Assembly: GCA_937930625.1 (NCBI GenBank)
Contig: CALHBW010000097.1
Location: 1-38,174, forward strand
Source: an uncultured Saprospiraceae bacterium
GTDB lineage: Bacteria > Bacteroidota > Bacteroidia > Chitinophagales > Saprospiraceae
DNA: 38,174 nucleotides
Direction: 5' to 3'
The position numbers and the translations under genes are program-made. Below the pieces are notes generated by a model. The model had not been told where the DNA came from, searched no databases, and worked only from the letters and a program-made list of their open reading frames with translations. This document shows, piece after piece, positions 29,098 to 37,413 of the stretch (positions are counted from its first letter, which is position 1; the number at the start of each line of letters is the position of its first letter).

Positions 29098-30588
29098 TTA
29101 AAAAACGAGCTTTTGCAAAAAATCAATGGTCTTTTGTATATCGGGTTGTAGGTAGCGGTCATCTTCTAAAGTCGTCACAACTTCCCGATATTGCCCGACA
29201 ATTTTTTCAATTTGCGGCGATGATAATGCAGGACGACGAAATTCTAATGCTTGCATACCAATCATAAATTCTATGGCGAGCAGTCGCTCCAGATTTTGCA
29301 CGACGCGATAGGCTTTGGTCGCGGCATTCGCAGCCATACTTACGTGGTCTTCTTGTCCATTCGACGAGACAATGCTATCCACCGAAGCAGGTGTGCAAAG
29401 CTGTTTGTTCTGACTCACAATTGCGGCAGCGAGATATTGCAACATCATCAAACCGGAATTTAACCCTGAATTTTTCGCTAAAAAAACAGGCAAACCACGC
29501 GCTCCCGAAATGATTTGATACAAACGTCGCTCTGAAATATTCCCCAATTCTGCTAAGGCAATCGCCAACATATCCAAAGGCAAAGCAAGCGGTTGAGCAT
29601 GAAAATTTCCGCCGGAAAGCACCGCATCAGTTTCATCAAAAACATTGGGATTGTCGGTCACTGAATTGGCTTCCGTAAATACGGCTTGGCGTATATATGC
29701 GAGGGCGTCCTTGCTCGCGCCATGCACTTGCGGTACGCAACGAAAGGCGTAAGGGTCTTGAACGGAGTATTTTTCGAGTTGAGCTATTTTACTGCCTTTC
29801 AGCCAATTACGAATGGTCGCAGCCGTTTCAATTTGTCCGGTATGCGGACGAATATCATGCAGACGTGCATCAAAAGGTGTGAGTTGACATTGAAAAGCAT
29901 CGACAGAAATAGCGGCATTGAGGTCGGCGAGTTGACTAAGACGATTGGCTTGCGTGACACACCAAACGGCATATGCCAACGAAAATTGCGTCCCGTTCAA
30001 CAAAGCCAAACCTTCCTTTGATTGCAATTTGACAGGCGGAAAAGCCACCTCTGCAGGCAAGTCACTCACAGGTATTTTTCTGCCTTTATAATATATATTT
30101 CCGATGCCGATAAGCGCGAGACTCATATGCGCCAAAGGAATCAAATCACCCGAAGCGCCAAGCGAACCTTGTTCAAATATTTCCGGTAAAATATCGTGAT
30201 TATACAAATGTATCAATCGCTCCACTGTCTCCAATCGCACTGCTGAATGTCCGTAAGAAAGGCTCTGAATCTTGAGCAACAACATCAGACGTATCACTTC
30301 GAGCGGGACAGCATCGCCCGTCCCGCAAGCGTGCGAAACGACCAAATTATATTGTAGTTGTTCGAGTTTTTCTTGCGAAATGCGAATATCGCAGAGTTTT
30401 CCGAAGCCTGTATTGACCCCATAAATCGCTGCATCTGTTTCGCTTAAAATGCGTTCCAAATAGGCGCGATTTTTCTGTATCATCTGGCGGCTTGCCTTTG
30501 ATAATTCAAGTTGGTGGGGCGTAGCGATGAGTTCTGCCAAACGTTCGAGCGTCAGCGTATCCGGGCTGATTTGGTGAATATGTACCAT
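29098..30588 (-). CDS. hutH: histidine ammonia-lyase
   Basis: 496 aa from the ATG at 30586-30588. It removes ammonia from histidine to give urocanate, the first step of histidine use. The Ala-Ser-Gly triad that forms the MIO cofactor is visible at residues 145-147 (GSLGASGDLIPLAHMSLALI). The catalytic tyrosine region is AIYGVNTGFGKL (Tyr56). Conserved later blocks are EGLALLNGTQFSLAYAVW and SGGNFHAQPLALPLDMLAIA. No hutU, hutI or hutG lies next to it. A 44-residue longer reading upstream translates spacer repeats and was rejected. Confidence 0.94.
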   Translation of the reverse strand: MVHIHQISPDTLTLERLAELIATPHQLELSKASRQMIQKNRAYLERILSETDAAIYGVNTGFGKLCDIRISQEKLEQLQYNLVVSHACGTGDAVPLEVIRLMLLLKIQSLSYGHSAVRLETVERLIHLYNHDILPEIFEQGSLGASGDLIPLAHMSLALIGIGNIYYKGRKIPVSDLPAEVAFPPVKLQSKEGLALLNGTQFSLAYAVWCVTQANRLSQLADLNAAISVDAFQCQLTPFDARLHDIRPHTGQIETAATIRNWLKGSKIAQLEKYSVQDPYAFRCVPQVHGASKDALAYIRQAVFTEANSVTDNPNVFDETDAVLSGGNFHAQPLALPLDMLAIALAELGNISERRLYQIISGARGLPVFLAKNSGLNSGLMMLQYLAAAIVSQNKQLCTPASVDSIVSSNGQEDHVSMAANAATKAYRVVQNLERLLAIEFMIGMQALEFRRPALSSPQIEKIVGQYREVVTTLEDDRYLQPDIQKTIDFLQKLVF

Positions 30589-30608
30589 GCGAAAAAAAAA
30601 TTTGACTG

Positions 30609-30616
30609 CAAATGTA
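30609..30616 (-). promoter_or_regulatory. -7 box upstream of hutH
   Basis: TACATTTG on the minus strand matches the TAnnTTTG box, about 20 nt before the start codon. A TTTG upstream exists with 16- or 23-nt spacing, neither ideal. ATTCCAAATTCCAAAAAACA words overlap this promoter. Confidence 0.4.
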
Positions 30617-30651
30617 CTCAAATTCCAAATTCCAAAAAACAAATTCCAACC

Positions 30652-30727
30652 GTTGCGTACTGCCTTCGGCTTGCGTCGCGTACTAATTAGCCAAACTAAT
30701 GTGGCGCAAGCCGGAGGCATTGCGCTA
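30652..30727. repeat. imperfect inverted repeat upstream of hutH
   Basis: The left arm has GCGTACTGCCTTCGGCTTGC with GTCGCG (30656-30680). The right arm has GTGGCGCAAGCCGGAGGCAT with TGCGC (30701-30725). GGCTTGCG pairs with CGCAAGCC, and TTAG-CCAAA-CTAA forms a small hairpin in the middle. It resembles the other GC-rich dispersed palindromes. Confidence 0.6.
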
Positions 30728-30816
30728 GGGTTTGTCCAAATTACAATTTGATACGGAGAATTTGCAATTTCTTGTTTGATTCACACGAAAATGTAGTATT
30801 TTTGTTTCTCTATTGT

Positions 30817-31029
30817 CGTTGATTCGTTATTCGTTGATTCGTTATCCGTGTATTCGTTACTCGTGTATTCGTTATTCGTTGACTCGTTATTTGTTGATTT
30901 TATTTGCCAAAGGCAAAATAAAAAAACAAGTACACGAATAACGAGTACACGAAATAACGGGTACACAAATAACGAATACACGAGTCAACGAAACACGAAT
31001 AACGAATCAACGAATAACGAATACACGAA
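30817..31029. repeat. large inverted repeat of CGTTATTCGTTGA words before recN
   Basis: The left arm (about 30815-30896) is GTTGATTCGTTATTCGTTGA repeated with small changes. The right arm (about 30930-31029) is the reverse complement, AATAACGAATACACGAGTCA and further units. A small GCC-AAA-GGC hairpin (about 30900-30922) caps the loop. The right arm runs into the recN start codon. It is the longest word-repeat hairpin in the window, with arms of 80 nt or more. Confidence 0.85.
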
Positions 31030-32685
31030 ATGATAACTCGTTTACAAATAAAAAATTACGCGATTATTGAGAAGGTCGAAATCGACTTTTCCGATAATCT
31101 GACCATTATTACCGGGGAGACAGGTGCGGGAAAGTCAATTTTACTGGGCGCATTGGGTTTGATTATGGGCAAACGCGCAGATACGCGCGTACTGTACGAA
31201 GCAGAGAAAAAATGCGTAGTGGAAGCCGAATTTGATATTCGCAAGTATAAATTGAAAAGTTTTTTTGAGGAAAATGACCTGTTTTATGATAAAGATACGA
31301 CGATTCGACGGGAGCTTTTTCCTTCCGGCAAATCACGGGCTTTTATCAACGATACACCGGTCAATTTGAATTTGATGAAGCAATTGAGTGCTGCGCTGAT
31401 TGATTTGCACCAGCAATTTGATACGATGGATATTCATAATGTATCATTCCAATTGCGGATGTTGGATGCGCTGGCAAATAACAGTGATTTGCTGGATGAT
31501 TACACGGAATTATACGCCAAATATCGTGTGAATGTCAACCGCCTCAATCAACTCATTGCCCATCAAAATGACTCTACGCGCGAGATGGATTTCCTCAAAT
31601 TCCAACTCGACGAACTCCACTCCGCAGAACTCATAGAAGGTCAACAAACCGAACTTGAAGACGAACTCAACACCCTCGCCAATGCCGAAGGTATTAAATT
31701 TGCATTGGGAAAAAGTTATCGACAAATCAGTGAAGATGAGGCGAGTATCATTAGTCAATTGACCGAACTCGGCAATGAATTGAGCGGTTTTGTAGATTTC
31801 AATGCGACATTGAGCAAATCGTATGACCGACTGATTAATGTGCGGGAAGAATTGCAGGATTTGGCAGGTGAATTTGAAAGCCTGAATGAAGACATAGAAC
31901 ACGACGAGGCGCGTATCATTGAGGTAAAAGAACGCCTTGATTTGATGTATAAATTGCAACAAAAACACAACGTACAATCGTTGCCCGAACTCCTCGCCAT
32001 TCAAACCGACCTTGAAAATAAATTAAGTATGTTTGGCGATAATACCGCCGAAATAACCGAATTAGAAGGGAAAATTGCGAAACAAGAAGATAAATTACAG
32101 AAGATAGCTAAAAAACTTTCCGAAAAACGCCATGCAGTGATTCCTGATTTTGAGGCGAAAATTCACAAGATGCTCACCTTGCTTTCGATGCAACACGCTC
32201 GCTTGAAAATCGACGTACAAACCACCGAAGCCCTCACGCCATCGGGTACAGACGAAGTAAATTTCTTATTTGCCGCGAATCAAGGCAGTCGTTTTGATTT
32301 GATAAAAAATGTAGCTTCGGGCGGTGAATTGTCCCGACTGACACTTAGCACAAAATCGCTCGTAGCCAGTGCGATTCCTTTACCGACCTTGATTTTTGAT
32401 GAAATCGACTCCGGCGTATCGGGCGATGTAGCACTCAAAATGGGCGACATCCTCACACGCCTTGCCAAGAAGCATCAAGTTGTTTCTATCACACACTCGC
32501 CGCAGGTCGCTGCCCGTGCAAATACGCATTACCACGTCAAGAAAAAAGCGAAAGACGGACGCACCTTTACGCGCATAAAAGAATTGGACAGAGAGGATAG
32601 AATCACCGAAATTGCGACGATGTTGAGCGGTAGTCCGCCTTCCGAATCAGCGAAAAAGAATGCAGCGGATTTGTTGGCGCGATGA
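31030..32685 (+). CDS. recN: DNA repair protein RecN
   Basis: 551 aa, typical. RecN is an SMC-like ATPase that helps bring broken DNA ends together for recombinational repair. The Walker A motif is GETGAGKS at residues 29-36. The middle is a long coiled-coil region (about residues 150-370). The signature ASGGELSRLTLSTKSL and Walker B LIFDEIDSGVSGDVA follow, with the switch His in VVSITHSPQVAARAN. The start MITRLQIKNYAIIEKVEIDF is canonical. The start codon is directly after a large hairpin that could limit translation. Confidence 0.96.
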   Translation: MITRLQIKNYAIIEKVEIDFSDNLTIITGETGAGKSILLGALGLIMGKRADTRVLYEAEKKCVVEAEFDIRKYKLKSFFEENDLFYDKDTTIRRELFPSGKSRAFINDTPVNLNLMKQLSAALIDLHQQFDTMDIHNVSFQLRMLDALANNSDLLDDYTELYAKYRVNVNRLNQLIAHQNDSTREMDFLKFQLDELHSAELIEGQQTELEDELNTLANAEGIKFALGKSYRQISEDEASIISQLTELGNELSGFVDFNATLSKSYDRLINVREELQDLAGEFESLNEDIEHDEARIIEVKERLDLMYKLQQKHNVQSLPELLAIQTDLENKLSMFGDNTAEITELEGKIAKQEDKLQKIAKKLSEKRHAVIPDFEAKIHKMLTLLSMQHARLKIDVQTTEALTPSGTDEVNFLFAANQGSRFDLIKNVASGGELSRLTLSTKSLVASAIPLPTLIFDEIDSGVSGDVALKMGDILTRLAKKHQVVSITHSPQVAARANTHYHVKKKAKDGRTFTRIKELDREDRITEIATMLSGSPPSESAKKNAADLLAR

Positions 32686-32696
32686 CCGTAGTGCCG

Positions 32697-32863
32697 TTAT
32701 TCGTTGACTCGTTATTCGTTTTTTAACTAATTAATAATCAATGACTTACTGCAATTTTTAATTGTCAATGAATTACGAATCAAACCAGTATGCGAATTTT
32801 ATACTTATAATTTTGCGAAGCAAAATCCAATCAAAAATCAAAAATCACTCACTCCATCAAAAA
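32697..32863. repeat. recN 3' region with dispersed 34-nt repeat
   Basis: Bases 32697-32730 are identical to 23607-23640 after fabI, and the next about 35 nt are similar. The CGTTATTCGTTGACTCG words are those of the recN upstream hairpin. Further right lies ATTTTGC-GAA-GCAAAAT (32810-32826), the small hairpin found in other spacers, and TCAAAAATCA words up to the end of the convergent gene. Confidence 0.65.
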
Positions 32864-34411
32864 TCATTTCACTCGTAGTTCTTTCTTCAAAATTTTCCCT
32901 GTTGCACTCATTGGCAGTGCATCCAGAAACTCAATTTTACGCGGATATTTGTAGGCGGCAATACGTTCTTTTGTCCATGCCATCAGGTCGGTTTCGGAGA
33001 GCGAAGCCCCTTCATTGAGCACTACGCAGGCTTGTATTTCTTCGCCAAATTGCTCGTCGGGAATACCGATAACTGCCACCAATGAAACCGCTTCGTGTTT
33101 CATAATCACCTCTTCCACTTCACGCGGATAGACATTCAAGCCACCGCGAATAATCATATCTTTGGTACGGTCAACGATATAGAAAAAGCCGTCTTCGTCT
33201 TTGATAGCGACATCGCCGGAGTGCAGCCAGCCATTTCTGATAGTTTTCGCATTGGCTTCGGGTTTTTTGTAGTAACCTTTGGTGACGTTGTGACCGCGAT
33301 AGATGAGTTCGCCTTTTTCGCCGACGGGCATTTCGTTGCCTTCTTCGTCCACGATTTTAACCTCGACACCCCATACGGGTGTGCCTACGCTACCCGGCTT
33401 GCGCCCGGTGTCCAAATGATTGAAGGTAACCACAGGCGAACCTTCCGACATGCCGTAACCTTCGAGTATTTTTGCATTAAATTTTTTCTCAAAATTTTCC
33501 AATACATTCACGGGTAAAGATGCGCCACCAGATGCACACATTTTCAGATTGGCAGCAATAGCTTCGAGGTCAAAATTGCTGGTATCGGCATTGAGTAAGC
33601 CCCAATACATGGTCGGTACTCCTGCGAAAATAGAGACTTTATGTTTCTGCATCAATCCCAAGACCGCCTGCCCATCAAATCGCGGTAATAATACATTTTT
33701 AGTGCCTTTATAAATACCCGCATTCATCAAAACGACCATCGCAAAAATATGGAATAAGGGCAACACGATGAGTTGTACATCGTCGGCGGTGCAGTCGGTG
33801 ATTCCGGTGCAAAGGATGGTGTTCAACAAGATGTTGGAGTGGGTGAGTTCCGCGCCTTTTGGACGCCCCGTAGTGCCTGATGTATAAATGATGACGGCTG
33901 TATCTTCCGCGCCTGTTTGTGCAGTTTCGGTGGTGGCGGGCTGCCCGTTCATCAGCATACCAAGCGTCTTGGTGCCGGCTATCGGCGAGGGGTCGGTGGG
34001 CTTGGCGGTAATCATAAAGAAGTGTTCGCAAGCATCCACGCGCTCAAATCCTGCGTGACCTTCTGCGCCCATCGGCAGTTCATTCGTCCCTTCAAAACAA
34101 AAATAGGCTTTGGCATCAGAGTCCTTCAGGTGGTACTCCACTTCGTCGCGTTTGAGCAAGACACTCAAAGGCACGACCACCGCCCCGGCTTTCAAAATCC
34201 CAAAATAAACCATCGGAAAGTAAGGCAGATTGAGACAACTCAAGCCCACTTTATCGCCTTGCTTGATTCCTGCGGCGCGTAATCCGTTGGCAATTTGATT
34301 GGCTGCACCATTGATTTGGGCGTAACTGACGTGGGTGTCCATAAAGACAAAAGCATCTTTGGTCGGGTATTTTCTTGCGCTGTCTTCGAGTATAACGGAT
34401 AGATTTAGCAT
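32864..34411 (-). CDS. AMP-forming acyl-CoA synthetase, long-chain type
   Basis: 515 aa. It activates a carboxylic acid, probably a long-chain fatty acid, to its CoA thioester through an acyl-AMP. The ATP-binding loop is YTSGTTGRPKG at residues 176-186. Further motifs are LEGYGMSEGSPVVTFNH, the hinge DRTKDMIIRGGLNVYPREVE (about residue 415) and the catalytic lysine in ATGKILKKELR at the C-terminus. It resembles FadD-like ligases, but the substrate cannot be told from sequence. It is convergent with recN. A TATATTTG -7-like box lies at 34509-34516. Confidence 0.9.
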   Translation of the reverse strand: MLNLSVILEDSARKYPTKDAFVFMDTHVSYAQINGAANQIANGLRAAGIKQGDKVGLSCLNLPYFPMVYFGILKAGAVVVPLSVLLKRDEVEYHLKDSDAKAYFCFEGTNELPMGAEGHAGFERVDACEHFFMITAKPTDPSPIAGTKTLGMLMNGQPATTETAQTGAEDTAVIIYTSGTTGRPKGAELTHSNILLNTILCTGITDCTADDVQLIVLPLFHIFAMVVLMNAGIYKGTKNVLLPRFDGQAVLGLMQKHKVSIFAGVPTMYWGLLNADTSNFDLEAIAANLKMCASGGASLPVNVLENFEKKFNAKILEGYGMSEGSPVVTFNHLDTGRKPGSVGTPVWGVEVKIVDEEGNEMPVGEKGELIYRGHNVTKGYYKKPEANAKTIRNGWLHSGDVAIKDEDGFFYIVDRTKDMIIRGGLNVYPREVEEVIMKHEAVSLVAVIGIPDEQFGEEIQACVVLNEGASLSETDLMAWTKERIAAYKYPRKIEFLDALPMSATGKILKKELRVK

Positions 34412-34541
34412 AGCTTGGAATGAGTGAATGATTTTTTAATGCTACAATGCGATAATGATGCAATGCTACAATAATTTACTTATTTATTTTTGCTAAATTA
34501 CGTTATTCCAAATATAATTTTTAATTTTTTGTGAAATAAAA

Positions 34542-34573
34542 AACGCACGAACAGGGGTTCCCATTCGTGCGTT
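34542..34573. terminator. strong terminator hairpin after the SnoaL-like lipoprotein gene
   Basis: AACGCACGAA (34542-34551) pairs with TTCGTGCGTT (34564-34573), with an inner GGGG-TT-CCC. On the minus strand the stem is followed by TTTTTTATTT, so it ends the lipoprotein gene whose stop is at 34602. It is also a barrier upstream of the acyl-CoA synthetase gene. Confidence 0.9.
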
Positions 34574-34601
34574 GTTATTTTTCTATCTGAATCAATTAAA
34601 A

Positions 34602-35486
34602 TTAGAACTTCCCGTTCTGGTTTTTCCACTCAGATTTTGCCGGAATATTCTGTATCACATCCCAATGCTCGACGATTTTTCCACCTTCGATTCTAAATAA
34701 ATCGTAGTACGCTACGTGGTCGCCTTTGCCGAATTTCCCTTCGCTTGCAGTGAGTACAAAGTTACCTTCGCCTAATACTTTGTGCACTTTGTCATATTCC
34801 ATGACCAAGCCATTCTCTGCAAAATATTTCAATGCAGCACCCAATCCATCCAATCCATCAGCAACTGCCGAATTGTGTTGGTGGTAAGTTTCTGTGCTAA
34901 CGTAATCGGTGATTTTATCCGGTGCGCCACCCATTAGGATGTCATTTACGAATCCTTTGACCAATTCCTTATTAGCGGTAGTTTTGTCGGTATCGGTGAT
35001 GTCGGTGGCTCCGTCGAGTTGTGTTCTTCCACTTGGGTTTGGCGGTGTAATGTCGGCAAGGTTGTCCCAATGTTCTACGATAAGCCCGTTTTCAAAACGG
35101 AAGATATCAAAACCCGCTTTTGGTCCAAAAAAGTCGTACTCGGTATGTGTAAACACGAAATCGCCATCCTCAAATGCTCTGATGACTTTGGCTTTGAAAC
35201 CACCTTCGGGTGCATTGGCAAGGACTGCACCAAATCCTTCCAAACCATCACCGACCGCCAAATTGTGTTGAGTGTATTTTTCCGCATTGATGTAAGCTAC
35301 GGGTTCTTTCGCGCCTGTTTGGAGACTTTCAAGAAGCGCAACGGCTTTTTGTTTGTTTGTTAATCCCATTTTTTTCTCTGTTTTAGTTTGTGAATTATCA
35401 GATTGTGAATTTGTTTTGTTTGTACCGCAACTGCTGAATAATACAATGACGGTTAGGAGTAAGCTGAATAGTGTGACTGATTTCAT
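34602..35486 (-). CDS. lipoprotein with two SnoaL-like (NTF2-fold) domains
   Basis: 294 aa. The signal peptide MKSVTLFSLLLTVIVLFSSC has a lipobox ending at Cys20. Two repeats follow. The first, about residues 50-150, has YTQHNLAVGDGLEGFGAVL and FRFENGLIVEHWDNLADI. The second, about 170-285, has YHQHNSAVADGLDGLGAAL and FRIEGGKIVEHWDVIQNI. This is the SnoaL-like polyketide-cyclase/NTF2 fold doubled within one chain. The function of secreted members is mostly unknown. An AraC gene lies just upstream on the same strand and may control it. CATCTTTG at about 35520-35527 is a near -7 box. Confidence 0.85.
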   Translation of the reverse strand: MKSVTLFSLLLTVIVLFSSCGTNKTNSQSDNSQTKTEKKMGLTNKQKAVALLESLQTGAKEPVAYINAEKYTQHNLAVGDGLEGFGAVLANAPEGGFKAKVIRAFEDGDFVFTHTEYDFFGPKAGFDIFRFENGLIVEHWDNLADITPPNPSGRTQLDGATDITDTDKTTANKELVKGFVNDILMGGAPDKITDYVSTETYHQHNSAVADGLDGLGAALKYFAENGLVMEYDKVHKVLGEGNFVLTASEGKFGKGDHVAYYDLFRIEGGKIVEHWDVIQNIPAKSEWKNQNGKF

Positions 35487-35595
35487 CTTTGTAGTAATTT
35501 ATTGCTAAAATTGATACTGCAAAGATGAAGGTATTTTTAATTTGAATAGATATAATAAAAAGCCGGATGACTGTAAAAATGGGAAAATCTAAAAA

Positions 35596-35716
35596 ATGAG
35601 CAAATGAATATATGAGTAAATTTTTGAATGTAACAATGATTCAATGTGATAATATTTTTATCTAATTTTTGAGGTAAAACATTTACTCATTTTATCATTT
35701 ACTCATCTACTCATTT
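35596..35716. repeat. GAGTAAAT-word inverted repeat at the 3' end of the AraC gene
   Basis: The left arm is GAGCAAATGAATATATGAGT (35598-35617). The right arm is ATTTACTCATTTTATCATTT and ACTCATCTACTCATTTC (35681-35717). The arms are imperfect reverse complements. The right arm contains the AraC stop codon and its last residues. Confidence 0.6.
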
Positions 35717-36581
35717 CAAGCCTAAATCGTTCGGGTGTGGTATGTGTTTGGCGTTTGAAATATTTATAGAAATTGGTGGTTTCTTCAAAACCGGAAGCAA
35801 ATGCAATTTCTTTGATGGAAAGTTTGGTATTAATGAGCTGTCTTTTGATTTGTTTGGTGCAGATTTCGTCCACAAATTCTTTCGCAGTTTTGTGAGTGAT
35901 GGTTTTGGAAATATTGTTAAGAGTTTTGGTGCTCACACCCATCATTTTAGCATAGTCTTGCACTCGTGTGGTTTCCCTTACATTATGTTCCACTAATTTT
36001 TGGAACTCAATGAATTCACCCAAATATTTTTTGTCGAAGATAATTTGCTTTCTTTTTGATTTTATCCTGTATAATTTGGTGATTAATATGTGCAATTCGC
36101 TCCTGATAATTTCCAGAGAATATTTATCATTTGTACTAAAATATTCGTTTTGCATTCGATTGATGAGGTCAGCAATTTCTTCCATTTCGGTGGTCGATAA
36201 TTGAATTTTGGGAGTACCTAATAATTCATTGAATATCTGCAACGACTTAAAGGCTTCTAATTGTTCGAGATAGCTCACCAGAAAGTCATCTGTAAACAAT
36301 AGCATACTTCCGGTCAAATTACCTCTGAAAAATTTTTGAAGCTGGTCTTTTCTTACGGTTAAAATTGTTCCTGCCTCACAAGCATAATCCCTGAAATCAA
36401 CGGTATGATAGCCTTCTCCGGTTTCAATAAAAATAATAATATAAAATTCCACAACATGTAGCTCGTCAGGCGAATGGTCAGTACCTACTATATCAAATAA
36501 TTCCTCTATCCGCACTAAGTCAAATTCAGCATTCGGATTTTGCTGATTATTAAACTTTATATGTACGGTATTTTCTTTCAT
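35703..36581 (-). CDS. AraC family transcriptional regulator
   Basis: 292 aa. The N-terminal part (to about residue 150) looks like a cupin-type sensor (GYHTVDFRDYACEAGTILTV). The C-terminal part is an AraC DNA-binding domain with two helix-turn-helix units: YAKMMGVSTKTLNNISKTIT and SIKEIAFASGFEETTNFYKY, followed by FKRQTHTTPERFR. Such proteins usually activate a nearby gene in response to a small molecule. The SnoaL-like lipoprotein gene lies 216 nt downstream on the same strand and is a possible target. Confidence 0.92.
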   Translation of the reverse strand: MKENTVHIKFNNQQNPNAEFDLVRIEELFDIVGTDHSPDELHVVEFYIIIFIETGEGYHTVDFRDYACEAGTILTVRKDQLQKFFRGNLTGSMLLFTDDFLVSYLEQLEAFKSLQIFNELLGTPKIQLSTTEMEEIADLINRMQNEYFSTNDKYSLEIIRSELHILITKLYRIKSKRKQIIFDKKYLGEFIEFQKLVEHNVRETTRVQDYAKMMGVSTKTLNNISKTITHKTAKEFVDEICTKQIKRQLINTKLSIKEIAFASGFEETTNFYKYFKRQTHTTPERFRLEMSR

Positions 36582-36609
36582 TTCAATGCTACAATATTAC
36601 AATGTAAAT

Positions 36610-36660
36610 CACGCAGAGAACGCAGAGATTTGATAATGAACCCTCTGCGAACTCTGCGTG
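36610..36660. repeat. CACGCAGAG inverted repeat upstream of the AraC gene
   Basis: The arms CACGCAGAGAACGCAGAG (36610-36627) and CTCTGCGAACTCTGCGTG (36643-36660) pair with two mismatches over 18 nt and a 15-nt loop. Direct repeats of ACGCAGAG make up each arm. It lies between the AraC start and the TPR gene stop. Confidence 0.8.
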
Positions 36661-36718
36661 AAAAAGTGCTAACTACTTTTACGGCAAATCTAAACATGCC
36701 TAAAATTTACTCATCTAC

Positions 36719-37411
36719 TCATTCGTATTTTTTAAGAATGTTTTGAGTCGTTTCGCAAAGCGTTTCATCGTTTCCTTCGGGGCAGATTCTTTCAAGGGTT
36801 TTTCGAGCCTCCGTTTTTTTGTCGAGTCGATGTAGGGCGTCGGCTTTGAGGAATAAGGCAGTGGGGCGGTCTTCGGGATTTTCTTTGATGATTTGGTCAA
36901 ATGATGTGATGGCGGCTTGGTAATTTTCTTGTTGAAATAATTGAATGGCTTCACCGAGCGGAGTGGGTTGCGGTACAGGAACGCCCTTGCTACCTCCTAC
37001 GTAAAGTTCGATAAGTTTGGTGCCTGTATCTGCGAGCGGATTGTTTTCTTTTTGAGTGAAAGGAAATAGAAAATATAACAGTAATAAAGGTATTAATACT
37101 GCCGCTATTCGCATTGCCCAGAGCCTTATCTGACGGTTATCTTTTTCTTCTTTATTTCTAATGACTTCCATTTGGGGTTTGGGAGTTTCTTTTTCTTCTG
37201 CTGCTATTTCATTTTCAACCTCCGCTATACGCGATTTAAATTCCTGAAGACGAGCATCTTCGCTATGTTGCACACCTGCTATGGCGAGTTGGTGTAGCTT
37301 CACTTCGTTGGCAAGATCGGGGTCGTTTTTGACTTGTTGTTCAAAGGCGGCGGCTTCTTCGGGAGCCATTTCGCCGTCCAAGTATTTATCTATGATTTCT
37401 GTGTATTTCAT
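36719..37411 (-). CDS. membrane protein with TPR domain, anti-sigma-like
   Basis: 230 aa. The N-terminus MKYTEIIDKYLDGEMAPEEA followed by FEQQVKNDPDLANEV resembles the short cytoplasmic domain of anti-sigma factors. A single hydrophobic segment lies at about residues 99-117 (RIAAVLIPLLLLYFLFPF). The C-terminal part, expected outside the inner membrane, has TPR-like helices (EAIQLFQQENYQAAITSFDQ, then PTALFLKADALHRLDKKTEA). It lies 2 nt after the sigma factor gene on the same strand, so a role in controlling that sigma factor is likely but unproven. The stop codon is in an ACTCATCTACTCATT repeat. Confidence 0.8.
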   Translation of the reverse strand: MKYTEIIDKYLDGEMAPEEAAAFEQQVKNDPDLANEVKLHQLAIAGVQHSEDARLQEFKSRIAEVENEIAAEEKETPKPQMEVIRNKEEKDNRQIRLWAMRIAAVLIPLLLLYFLFPFTQKENNPLADTGTKLIELYVGGSKGVPVPQPTPLGEAIQLFQQENYQAAITSFDQIIKENPEDRPTALFLKADALHRLDKKTEARKTLERICPEGNDETLCETTQNILKKYE

Positions 37412-37413
37412 GA

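Noticed and set aside
30589..30720. Longer N-terminus of histidine ammonia-lyase
   Set aside because: The extra 44 residues translate the ATTCCAAA words and a palindrome, and the TACATTTG promoter box would lie inside them.
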